NCBI GenBank assembly: GCA_963845425.1
Contig: CAWJSC010000016.1
Location: forward strand, 186,001 to 250,000
DNA length: 64,000 nt
Direction: 5' to 3'
DNA from: DATDAH01 sp963845425
GTDB lineage: Bacteria; Actinomycetota; Acidimicrobiia; Acidimicrobiales; DATDAH01
Part shown: positions 35,392-44,243 of the stretch, in pieces
Layout: each line of letters starts with the position of its first letter
Numbering within the stretch: the stretch's first letter is position 1
Translations under genes and position numbers: made by a program
The notes under the pieces: model-generated
The model's input: only the letters and a program-made list of their open reading frames with translations
Told to the model about the DNA's origin: nothing
Databases searched by the model: none

Positions 35392-35907
35392 GTGGCTTCG
35401 AACGCGGTCAGCCGGGTCCGAGAGGTCCTTACCGTCGTGGCCCTGGCCGGGGTGCTCCTCTGGGCGGTGGGCGGGTCCGATCCCGGCGAACCACTGGAAC
35501 GGGAAGAGGCTGAGGCCGCGCTCGCGGTGATCGGTGCCGAACCCCGGGCGGGCGGCTCCGAGCATGCCTGGGTGCTCGTCGAGGCCGACCCCGTGGTCGA
35601 GACGGGGAAGGACCCCGACGACGCCGAGGCTCGAGCGGTCACACGGGCAGTGGGCTCCGACGACGCCGAGGAGGCCTGGTGCGGGCGCTATGACGTGTTC
35701 GGGCGGGGCAGCGCCGCGCCGGCGACCGATTCCGCGAGCCGCTGCGTGTGGTTACGACGAGACTGGGTCAGGAGTCCTGATTACGGCGGGGACCCGGCTT
35801 CCTACCAGGTGTCCGAGGACTCCGGACCGCTCGATCCCTCGACGTTGCCCGAAGGTGCGATCCTCCCCGCGTGGTACGACGACCGGGCCGCACTCGACGA
35901 GGCCTGA
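35392..35907 (+). CDS. Hypothetical exported protein
   Basis: A 171-residue protein with an N-terminal helix (VLTVVALAGVLLWAVGG) that is a signal peptide or anchor, then an acidic soluble domain (LEREEAEAALAVIGAEP, AVGSDDAEEAWCGRYDVF, SRCVWLRRDW) with two cysteines that may pair. Length and composition suggest a small envelope protein. Start supported by TAGGGT-N6-GTG. I do not recognise the family. Confidence 0.68.
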   Translation: MASNAVSRVREVLTVVALAGVLLWAVGGSDPGEPLEREEAEAALAVIGAEPRAGGSEHAWVLVEADPVVETGKDPDDAEARAVTRAVGSDDAEEAWCGRYDVFGRGSAAPATDSASRCVWLRRDWVRSPDYGGDPASYQVSEDSGPLDPSTLPEGAILPAWYDDRAALDEA

Positions 35908-35947
35908 CAGCGCCACCCTCGCAGCCCTGTGGCCATCCGACGGCCGC

Positions 35948-37105
35948 TCAGGGCTCGTACCAAGCCAGGCGCTGGCTGCCGCCGACCGCAACCCAGAGTC
36001 GATGACCCTGGCGCACGATGCCCAGGGGCTGGTTGAACGCGGTGGCTGGTGTCACCCTGCTCACGGCGCCAGCCGTCGTCACCCGGCCGAGCCCGTCACC
36101 GGTTGGCCGCGTGTACCAGACCGCACCGTCGGATCCCACGGCGAGGTCGAAGAGACGACCGCCACAGGTGGTCTGCCCCGGCGGCGGGCAGGTGTCAGCG
36201 TCATCGTCGCCCTTCGGGGTCATGAACTCCACCGTCGCCGCCGGGTCACCGTTGAGCGGGTTGATCCTCGCCACCTGTGAGGTCCCGTTGGCAATGAACC
36301 ACAGCTTGGCGTCCGGCCCTCGGACGAGCACGCGCGGAGCCGACACATAGTCGACACCCCCCTGCACAGGGAACACGCTGACCGTCGTCCCGGGATTCGC
36401 GGCGTCGGGGTTGAGCACGGCCCACCCCATACCCAGGTTGTCGTCGTCGCCGTTGCCGACGAGCCAGAGCCGGTTGTTCGGGCCCATCGTCAGTCCTTGG
36501 AGATCCCGCAGACCCTGGACCCGCCAGGTCTGCAGTGACGCACGAGGGTTTGCGGGCCGGAATCGGCCGACGAGGCCACCTTCGGTCGCTGCCCTGCTGC
36601 GGTCGGTGGCAACGAACCAGAGATAGGCGCCGCGGGCGAGAGCAGAGTCCGGTGATCGCACCTGGGGCCCGCTGTTGACCGGGTCGAAGTCGAACAGCGG
36701 CACGAAGTCGACCCGCCCACCGACGACCCGGAAGACGCTGTGTGAGTACTTGTCGATCACGAACATCGACGTGCCGAACCTCGCGAGGTTCCCCGGCCGG
36801 TTGAGGAAGCGGTGCGTGAAGAACTGCATCGACCCGGCCACACCCGGCGTGTAGCGACCGACCCGGCCGCGCAGACGCTCGCCGCCGCTCAGCCGGTCCG
36901 GCGAGCTGAACCAGATCCGTCCATCACCACCCACGGTGACGTCTCGGATCGGGTAGGTCCCGGAGTGCGTCCCCGTGCCCCGCACGAGCACCGAGCCGGC
37001 GTCACCTGGCGCGCCGTCGGCCGGCACGGCGCCGACGGCCATGGCCGCGATCAGAGCGAGCGCGGCTACGACCACCCACCGCTTTCGACCTGTCGTGTCC
37101 GTCAT
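35948..37105 (-). CDS. Secreted NHL/Vgb-like beta-propeller protein
   Basis: A 385-residue protein: signal peptide (WVVVAALALIAAMAVGAVPA), then repeats in the style of virginiamycin B lyase and other NHL propellers (RDVTVGGDGRIWFSSPDRLS, LQGLTMGPNNRLWLVGNGDD, LFDLAVGSDGAVWYTRPTGD, GIVRQGHRLWVAVGGSQRLA). A CPPPGQTTCGG loop offers a disulfide. No lyase active-site residues can be asserted. It follows another propeller gene by 19 bases on the same strand. Confidence 0.78.
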   Translation of the reverse strand: MTDTTGRKRWVVVAALALIAAMAVGAVPADGAPGDAGSVLVRGTGTHSGTYPIRDVTVGGDGRIWFSSPDRLSGGERLRGRVGRYTPGVAGSMQFFTHRFLNRPGNLARFGTSMFVIDKYSHSVFRVVGGRVDFVPLFDFDPVNSGPQVRSPDSALARGAYLWFVATDRSRAATEGGLVGRFRPANPRASLQTWRVQGLRDLQGLTMGPNNRLWLVGNGDDDNLGMGWAVLNPDAANPGTTVSVFPVQGGVDYVSAPRVLVRGPDAKLWFIANGTSQVARINPLNGDPAATVEFMTPKGDDDADTCPPPGQTTCGGRLFDLAVGSDGAVWYTRPTGDGLGRVTTAGAVSRVTPATAFNQPLGIVRQGHRLWVAVGGSQRLAWYEP

Positions 37106-37124
37106 GGTCCGCCTCTCGTGTCCG

Positions 37125-38438
37125 CTAGCACTCTACTGATGGGTCACAGCTCGGATTCGGCGGGACGGGAACGGGGACGGGGCCGCCGCCACCGCCACCG
37201 CCGCCACCGCCACCGGACGGATCGGTCGTGCCCGGGTCCGTTGTGCCACCGGGGTCACCCGACGGTGTGGCAACGGTCGTGGTCGTGGTGGTGGTGGTGG
37301 TCGTTGTGGTCGTCGTGGTCGTCGTGGTGGTCGGGGGGGTGGCCACGCCATCAGCGTTCTTGTTGAGCCGCTCGTAGTCGCCACCATCTGGTGACAGCAC
37401 CCCGGCACGAGGGCTCAGCTCGTCGTCGAACACGACATAGCCGTCACTCGAGCGGAGCACGAACGTGCCCCCTCCCGGAATGATGCTGATCTCGTCGATC
37501 GGCGCACCACCCTCCTCGGCGTCGACCAGGAAAACCGAGCCGCGGGTGAGGTTCGCCACGTAGACGATGCCCTCGGCCACGATCGGCCGGCCCAGACGGT
37601 CCTGCGGAGCCCCCAGGCCCACCGGTGTCAAGACCGTGCCGTCCGCGAGGTCGACACCGAGCAGGTGGCCGTCGTCGGGTGACGCCACCCAGGCCACCGA
37701 GCCCCCGTCGGACGCCTGCGCGGGGAGCAACCGGGAACCGTCCTCGGCCTCGAGCGGGTGCCGATCGCCGGACCCGTCGATCAGTTCCGCCGCCGCAGGG
37801 TCCACCACGAACGGAGCCTCGCCGGTGAGGCCGATGCTCGAGCCCTCGTCCCGTGAGCCAATCTGCTGCCGGCCCTGCACCACGGCATCGGCGATCTCGA
37901 CCAGCTCGCCGGTTCCGAGGTCGACGAGCCAGAGCGTTCCCTCGTCGTCCACTGCAGCACCGGTCAGCTCCGTCGACAGTGTCAGTTCGTCGGCGATCTC
38001 CCGCCCGTCGGGGCTCAACAGACCGACGGTGCCGCCGGCTTCGACGACGTAGGCCTGTCCTCCCCCCCCGACCAACGCGGCATCAGGACCGGTGCGGGGA
38101 CCTTCGAGGACGTCGGTGCCCGAAGGACTGACCACGCGGATCCTTCGGTTCTCGCGATCGTGGACGAGCGCTCCCTCACCGTGCTGCACCAACACGAGGT
38201 CGTCGCCGGCGCCGGCGATCGGCGCCCTCGCATCGACGGTCCCGGATGCCGCAGTGATCTTCACTGCGGCGCCGCGGTCCTCCATCAGCAGGAAGACGGT
38301 CCCATCACCGGCGAGCCCTGCCGATCCCGATGGCGACACGTCGTCGTCGTCAGAGGAGCTCACTGCCACGGCGGCACCGAGGCCCGCGAACACCACCACG
38401 AGTAACAACGCGCCGCCGATACGAAGTCCGCGCCGCAT
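37125..38438 (-). CDS. Exported beta-propeller-like protein with poly-Thr linker and poly-Gly tail
   Basis: A 437-residue protein: helix (LRIGGALLLVVVFAGLGAAV), acidic stretch (SSSDDDD), a region of repeated blades (DDEGTLWLVDLGTGELVEIA, GSVAWVASPDDGHLLGVDLA), then about 19 consecutive Thr, a PSGDPGG segment, about 11 consecutive Gly, and a PVPVPVPPNP tail with two Cys. AAGGAG four bases before the ATG at 38438 fixes the start; TAGGAT at 38472 is a probable -10. The low-complexity tail is likely a wall-spanning linker. Divergent from a Ser/Thr kinase gene. Confidence 0.78.
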   Translation of the reverse strand: MRRGLRIGGALLLVVVFAGLGAAVAVSSSDDDDVSPSGSAGLAGDGTVFLLMEDRGAAVKITAASGTVDARAPIAGAGDDLVLVQHGEGALVHDRENRRIRVVSPSGTDVLEGPRTGPDAALVGGGGQAYVVEAGGTVGLLSPDGREIADELTLSTELTGAAVDDEGTLWLVDLGTGELVEIADAVVQGRQQIGSRDEGSSIGLTGEAPFVVDPAAAELIDGSGDRHPLEAEDGSRLLPAQASDGGSVAWVASPDDGHLLGVDLADGTVLTPVGLGAPQDRLGRPIVAEGIVYVANLTRGSVFLVDAEEGGAPIDEISIIPGGGTFVLRSSDGYVVFDDELSPRAGVLSPDGGDYERLNKNADGVATPPTTTTTTTTTTTTTTTTTTTVATPSGDPGGTTDPGTTDPSGGGGGGGGGGGPVPVPVPPNPSCDPSVEC

Positions 38439-38471
38439 CCCGCTCCTTCCCGTCAGCACCGCTAGCGTCGC

Positions 38472-38477
38472 ATCCTA
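38472..38477 (-). promoter_or_regulatory. -10 element TAGGAT of beta-propeller gene
   Basis: TAGGAT on the minus strand about 34 bases before the ATG, with AAGGAG as Shine-Dalgarno. The divergent kinase gene on the plus strand has AAGGAG at 38481-38486 and a GGGGGA nearer its TTG. Confidence 0.42.
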
Positions 38478-38499
38478 CCGAAGGAGACGGGGGACCGGA

Positions 38500-40202
38500 T
38501 TGGCGCCGCGGTTTGAAGGCTGCGAGGACGTGGAGCGCATCGGCCGAGGCGGCTTCGGAACGGTCTACCGCGCCTACCAGACGGCCTTCCGTCGGCAGGT
38601 GGCCATCAAGGTCCTCAGCATCGGTACCTCCGACGACTCGACCATTCGGAGGTTTCGCCGCGAGGTCGGTGCGGTCGGCTCGCTCTCCGGCCATCCCAAC
38701 ATCGTCGTGGTCCATGACATCGGCGCCACCGAGCACGGCGACCCCTACCTCGTCATGGCCTACCTCGCCGGCGGAACGTTGACCGACCGGATCGAGCAGC
38801 GGGGAGCGCTCCCGTGGCGGTCGGCGGTCGCGTGGACCGTCAAGCTGGCCGGGGCGCTCGAGGCGGCCCACACCGCTGGTGTGCTTCACCTCGACGTCAA
38901 GCCGGACAACGTCCTCTTCGACGAGTTCGGCGAGCCGCAGCTGGTGGACTTCGGCATCGCCCGCCTGGAGGGCGTCACTCACTCGCGGTCGAGTAGCGTC
39001 AAGGCCACACCGCTCTACGCCGCCCCCGAAGTGTTGTCCGGCAGCAAGCCGTCGCCTGAGGCTGACGTCTACTCCTTGGCGGCGACCGCCTACGCCGCGC
39101 TACGAGGCCGGCCGGCGTTCCTGGAGGACACCGACGAGACGCTGGCGCCGGTGCTCACCCGGGTCCTTACGCGGCCACCCGATCCCCTGCCTGCCGACCT
39201 CGCGCCGCCACCCGTCTGGTCAGTGCTCTCGAAAGCGCTGATCAAGGACCCCACCGAGCGTTACCCCTCGCCCGCGGAGTTCGGTCGGGCGCTCCAGGCG
39301 GCCCAGCGGAGCCTCGACGCGCCCGTGACCCCGATGACCATCCCCGGCTCGCCCGAGGACAGAGACGACGCCACCGGAACCATCGATCCCGTGATCCGGA
39401 TGCCCACCCCGGAGAGCGGGGACCTCAACGCGACGCGGACCTCGGCGGAGATCCCGCCCCCGGCACCTGGCACAGCGGCCGCGGACGCTCCAGGGCGGAT
39501 GCGTCGTCACCTGTTGACTGCCCTGGTCGTGCTCCTCCTCGCCGGGCTGGCAACCGGGTTGGGCTTCCTCGTCGCCGGACTCCTCAATGAGGACGAGGAG
39601 CCCGGCACGGAGTCGGTCACCGCCCCCATCGACGCGGAGGAGATCGACCCGGCCGACTTGAGGGAACCGGCGGCGGCCAACCCAGCCGCCCGGCCGACCG
39701 GCCTGGAGATCGAACCCACCGGCGACGACCTCCGCCTTACCTGGGTGAACAACAGCCCGGCGGCGCGGGGCGTCGCCGTCCAGGTCGACGGTCGGGTACA
39801 GACCGTGCTGCGCCGCGACGTGACCTCCTACGTCGTCCCCGGTGTGGCGGACGACGAGCGCGTGTGCCTCCTCGTCGGCGCCGTGGGATCGAGCCGCAAT
39901 GCCGTGTCCTGGGCTGAGGCCCCCGCGTGCTATGCCGCCGACTCTCCCACGGCCCCCGCGAGCCTTGCCGCCCAGCGGGGCCAGGGGGGAACGTCGAGCT
40001 CATCTGGTCGATCTCGTCCGCCAACGAGGCCGGATTCCGCGTCCTCGCCGACGGTGATGAGGTCCTCGAGCGTCCAGCCGGGTCGGCCCGGGCTCTGCTC
40101 CAGGACATCGCAGAGAACCGGCGGGTGTGCTTCACCGTGGTGGCCTTCAACGAAGCCGGTCAGTCCTCTCCCTCCAACGAGGACTGCGTGCCCGGGCGGT
40201 GA
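38500..40202 (+). CDS. Ser/Thr protein kinase with TM helix and two Fn3-like domains (frameshifted)
   Basis: PknB-family kinase. Glycine loop IGRGGFGTVY near residue 12, catalytic Lys in VAIKVL, catalytic loop HLDVKPDN near 129-136 and DFGIAR. The RD-arginine is replaced (HLD, not HRD), so it is a non-RD kinase, expected not to depend on activation-loop phosphorylation at that contact. A TM helix (about 336-361) is followed by two Fn3-like domains outside the cell. The second domain lies in another frame: one missing G in the six-G run at 39984-39989 separates them; the restored protein is 567 residues. TTG start, weakly supported. Confidence 0.82.
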
Positions 40203-40272
40203 GTCCCAACTCGCGCCGAGACCTGCAGTGGCCAGCATCAGTCGAAGTGCACGCGTGTCATTGTCTCCGTTC

Positions 40273-40292
40273 GACCCGGTCGGTTCCGGGTC
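40273..40292 (+). terminator. Hairpin after kinase gene
   Basis: GACCCGG, six-base loop, CCGGGTC, about 70 bases beyond the stop codon. No T-tract. Possible terminator before the second kinase gene. The rest of the 207-base gap shows no other feature besides the promoter at 40396. Confidence 0.4.
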
Positions 40293-40395
40293 GGTTCGAG
40301 CGCGTGCGATATGGACCTTCAGAACTCCTTCAGGTGACTGAGGACATGGCCCTTCCGATGCACAAGCCACCCGGCCGGCATGCGCCCTGCCCCAG

Positions 40396-40401
40396 TAATG
40401 T
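40396..40401 (+). promoter_or_regulatory. -10 element TAATGT of second kinase
   Basis: TAATGT eight bases before a GTG at 40410. The hexamer overlaps an in-frame ATG at 40398, which would then lie upstream of the RNA start. Confidence 0.42.
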
Positions 40402-40409
40402 CCGACCCG

Positions 40410-41234
40410 GTGAGTGCCCCCGAACTGGCCGGCTACACGGATCTCGAGCCCATCGGGCGGGGCGGAGCCGCGGTGGTCTACCGGGCTCGGCAATCTGCCA
40501 TGGGCGGCCGAGACGTTGCGGTGAAGGTCCTGAACGCCGCTCACTTGGGTGACAACGTGCGCCTGCGCTTCGAGCGAGAGTGTGCCGCGGCCGGCCGCCT
40601 CTCCTGGCACCCCAACGTCGTCAGCTGCTACGACGCCGGCTTCACCGATGCCGACGAGCCATTCCTGGTCATGGAGTACCTGCCGGCCGGATCGCTCGGT
40701 GATCGGATCCGCCGAGGCGACAGTCTCCCGTTCGACCGCGTCGTGACCGTCGGGATCGAGATCGCCGATGCCCTCCAGTCGGCCCATGCCGTCGGCCTCG
40801 TCCACCGCGACGTGAAGCCGACCAACATCCTGGTCGGGGTCCGTGGACGCCCGATGCTCACGGACTTCGGCGTAGCGATCATCGACGGGTCGGCGCGGTC
40901 GAGGTCCGGCACGTTCAACGCGACGATCACGCACGCTCCGCCGGAGGTGCTCGCCGGTCGACGCGCTGATCATCGGGCCGACATCTACGCCCTCGGGTCG
41001 ACCCTCTTCACCCTCGCAGCCGGACATCCACCCTTTGACGATCCTGACGACACGTCGCTGCTGGGATTGGTCGAACGGATCACGGAAGACCCCGTGCCCG
41101 ATCTCACCGCGTACGGCCTGCCCGCTGACGTCGATGCCGTCATCAGGCGAGCGATGGAGAAGGATCCTGCCGAACGATGGCCGAGCGTCGGCGAACTCGG
41201 TGAGGCGCTCGCCGCCACACTCCGATCGGGCTGA
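40410..41234 (+). CDS. Soluble Ser/Thr protein kinase
   Basis: About 274 residues, a bare kinase domain with no transmembrane or sensor part. Motifs: IGRGGAAVVYRARQ (glycine loop), VAVKVL (Lys), HRDVKPTN (an RD kinase), TDFGVAI, an activation loop with several Ser/Thr, and APPEVLAGRRADHRADIYAL. Start ambiguous between GTG 40410 (supported by TAATGT upstream) and ATG 40398. Next to a membrane kinase and ending one base before an HDAC-like gene, suggesting a small signalling unit. Confidence 0.88.
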   Translation: MSAPELAGYTDLEPIGRGGAAVVYRARQSAMGGRDVAVKVLNAAHLGDNVRLRFERECAAAGRLSWHPNVVSCYDAGFTDADEPFLVMEYLPAGSLGDRIRRGDSLPFDRVVTVGIEIADALQSAHAVGLVHRDVKPTNILVGVRGRPMLTDFGVAIIDGSARSRSGTFNATITHAPPEVLAGRRADHRADIYALGSTLFTLAAGHPPFDDPDDTSLLGLVERITEDPVPDLTAYGLPADVDAVIRRAMEKDPAERWPSVGELGEALAATLRSG

Positions 41235-41235
41235 G

Positions 41236-42267
<1,032 letters not shown>

Positions 42268-42304
42268 CTCACCACCGCGCGCCGAGTTCGGGCAACGGCC
42301 TCCG

Positions 42305-42961
42305 TCAGAGGCCCCAGAACCCGCCCTCGAGGCCCACGTCCCGGAAGTAGGCGTGGGCCTCCTCGGGCTCACGGCGGACGTAGCCGCGGTCGAGGCGGCC
42401 GGCGTACCACCCCTCGGCCAGGCGCCAGAGCGTCGGGAGATCCATGACGTAGCCCCGGTCGTGGCCCGAGTCGGCCAGCCAGCGGTCGACGCAGGCCTCG
42501 CCACAGAACAGGCGCTGGTGGCCACAGGTGTGGACCACGTCGTCCCACAGGTGGGCGGTGGGAACGAGGAAGTGGGCCACCTCGTCGCCCTCGGGCGGCG
42601 CCTCGGTGCCGACCACCCACGAGAGGGCGGCCCCACAGCCGCGGCAGATGGTGGCCACGAGGACGTCGTCCTCGCCGGGCAGCAGATGGGGCAGGGCGAA
42701 GCTGTCCCAAGCGCAGCCGCCCCACCAGAGCGTCTCGCGGCCCATGACCGAGAACCCCAGGGGGATGGTGGCGAACGGGTGGGCCATGACGATCCGGCCG
42801 TCGCGCAGGACGAGGTGGCGGGCCTCGTCCAGGGCCTCGAGGCCGGCGACCACCTCGGCCTCCTCGACCTCGAAGACCGCGGCCAGCGCGGCGTTGCCCG
42901 GGGCCCGGCCCGTCTCGGCCAGGTGGTGGTAGACGGCCAGACGGAGGTCCTCGGAGTCCAT
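42305..42961 (-). CDS. MerB-like (alkylmercury lyase family) protein
   Basis: A 218-residue protein. An N-terminal helical, winged-helix-like part (about residues 1-65) precedes a MerB core: GGCAWDSFALPHLL gives Cys83 and Asp86, in the positions of Cys96 and Asp99 of E. coli MerB, and VVHTCGHQRLFCGEACVDRW gives Cys146, equivalent to Cys159. All three catalytic residues of an organomercurial lyase are therefore kept. No merA, merR or merT is nearby, so another substrate or a stand-alone role is possible. CACACT six bases before the ATG may be its -10. Confidence 0.75.
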   Translation of the reverse strand: MDSEDLRLAVYHHLAETGRAPGNAALAAVFEVEEAEVVAGLEALDEARHLVLRDGRIVMAHPFATIPLGFSVMGRETLWWGGCAWDSFALPHLLPGEDDVLVATICRGCGAALSWVVGTEAPPEGDEVAHFLVPTAHLWDDVVHTCGHQRLFCGEACVDRWLADSGHDRGYVMDLPTLWRLAEGWYAGRLDRGYVRREPEEAHAYFRDVGLEGGFWGL

Positions 42962-43046
42962 CGGGTGAGTGTGGCATCCCGACCCAGGGCGCCTCGCCAC
43001 CGTGACGCTCAGAGAGCGCCCGGCGGCTCCCGTCTGCCCGTAGGAC

Positions 43047-43060
43047 AGGACTTTCGGCCC
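43047..43060. promoter_or_regulatory. DosR/DevR-like box AGGACTTTCGGCCC
   Basis: Imperfect GGGAC-N4-GTCCC type site 35 bases before the DUF2510 gene at 43096. Third such box in the window; two of the three precede DUF2510 genes. Confidence 0.42.
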
Positions 43061-43095
43061 CTGACGACCATCGGCTCCGGGCGCACAGTCGAGGT

Positions 43096-43684
43096 ATGAC
43101 CAACACCGTGGAGACCATGGCTCCGGGTTGGTACCCCGATCCGGAGCAGCGTCATCAACACCGGTTCTGGGACGGCACCCAGTGGACCGACCAGGTCGCC
43201 GACCAGGGCACCCAGACCAAGGATCCACTGGCCACCGGCCCGGCCCTGACCCCCGGCCGTGGCTCGCGAACACCCCTCCTGACCGTGGCGCTCGTCCTGA
43301 TCGGGCTGGCGCTGCTGGCGCTCGGCGCCTTCGCCCTCTTCGGAGGCGACGACGACGGGGGCAACGGTGGGACCGAGCCCAGCGGCGGGCCGCTGGCCGG
43401 CAACTACGAGGTCGAGGGCACCAACAGCGACGGCTCCGCGTATCGAGGGCACCGCGGTGATCAGGGGCAACGGCCCCGACTACCGGGTCGCCTGGACCAG
43501 TGGCTCCTCGACCTCGTCGGGCCGGGGCACCCTCGAGGGTGACACCTTCACCACCACCTTCCACGGGGACCTCACCGGCTCGGGCACCGCCACCTACCAG
43601 CTCGAGGACGACGGGCGCCTCGTCGGCACCTGGACCGTCCAGGGGGCCACCGTCGGGGGCACCGAGACGCTGACCCCGGCCTGA
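43096..43684 (+). CDS. DUF2510 membrane protein with exported beta domain (frameshifted)
   Basis: N-terminal DUF2510 module (GWYPDPEQRHQHRFWDGTQW), a TM helix (LLTVALVLIGLALLALGAFA), an Asp/Gly linker, then a beta-rich exported domain (RGNGPDYRVAWTS, GTATYQLEDDGRLVGTW). The beta domain changes frame at about 43441-43445 (one extra base near TATCGAG); with it removed the protein has 195 residues. A GAGG Shine-Dalgarno and a DosR-like box lie upstream. Probably a small envelope sensor or stress protein; function unknown. Confidence 0.72.
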
Positions 43685-43694
43685 GCCCGGGGCC

Positions 43695-43716
43695 CGACCC
43701 GCCCACGGGCGGGTCG
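43695..43716 (+). terminator. Perfect GC hairpin after DUF2510 gene
   Basis: CGACCCGCCC / GGGCGGGTCG arms around AC, ten bases past the stop. No T-run. Likely a terminator separating this gene from the amidase promoter five bases later. Confidence 0.55.
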
Positions 43717-43720
43717 CTCG

Positions 43721-43726
43721 TAGCCT
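43721..43726 (+). promoter_or_regulatory. -10 element TAGCCT of amidase gene (leaderless)
   Basis: TAGCCT, seven bases, GTG at 43734. Confidence 0.57.
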
Positions 43727-43733
43727 CGTCCGG

Positions 43734-44243
43734 GTGGTGCCCGTCGACCGCCGGTCCAGTCCCCATCGCGAGGCGGGCCGGGACGGTCACCGGCCCCTGG
43801 GCATCGTGCTGCACACCGCGGTGGGCGCCCTCGACGGCACCGTGAGCTGGTTCGCCCATCCCGACAGCGGGGTCAGCGCCCACTTCGTGGTCGGCCTCGA
43901 CGGTCGTCTCGTCAGCGTCGTGGCCGAAGAGGACACCGCCCGTCACGCCGGCCGCCGTCGGGACGCCTCGGCTCGGTTCCTGCCCGCCGACGTGGACCCC
44001 AACCGGGTGACCATCGGCATCGAGTTCGCCGACGACCACGACCCTCTCGGCGTGCCGCGACCCGACGCCCAGTACACGACCGGGGCGGAACTGCTGTGGG
44101 CCCTCAGCCTGCGGTGGTCGATCCCCCTCGATCGTGACCACGTGGTCGGCCACCGGGAGATCGACGCCGGCCAGTCCTGCCCCGGCAACCTCGACATCGA
44201 CCGACTCCTGCGCGAGGCCACCGCCCTCGACGCCGAACGGTGA
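43734..44243 (+). CDS. N-acetylmuramoyl-L-alanine amidase (Amidase_2/PGRP fold)
   Basis: Peptidoglycan amidase of 169 residues. GIVLHTAVGALDGTVSWF carries the first zinc His, VSAHFVVGLDGRL and the region IPLDRDHVVGHREID plus QSCPGNLDID supply the others (His and Cys). No signal peptide is apparent, so it may act in recycling, or be released by another route. Its stop overlaps the GTG of the large glycosyltransferase gene (GTGA), so the two are translated together. Confidence 0.88.
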   Translation: MVPVDRRSSPHREAGRDGHRPLGIVLHTAVGALDGTVSWFAHPDSGVSAHFVVGLDGRLVSVVAEEDTARHAGRRRDASARFLPADVDPNRVTIGIEFADDHDPLGVPRPDAQYTTGAELLWALSLRWSIPLDRDHVVGHREIDAGQSCPGNLDIDRLLREATALDAER

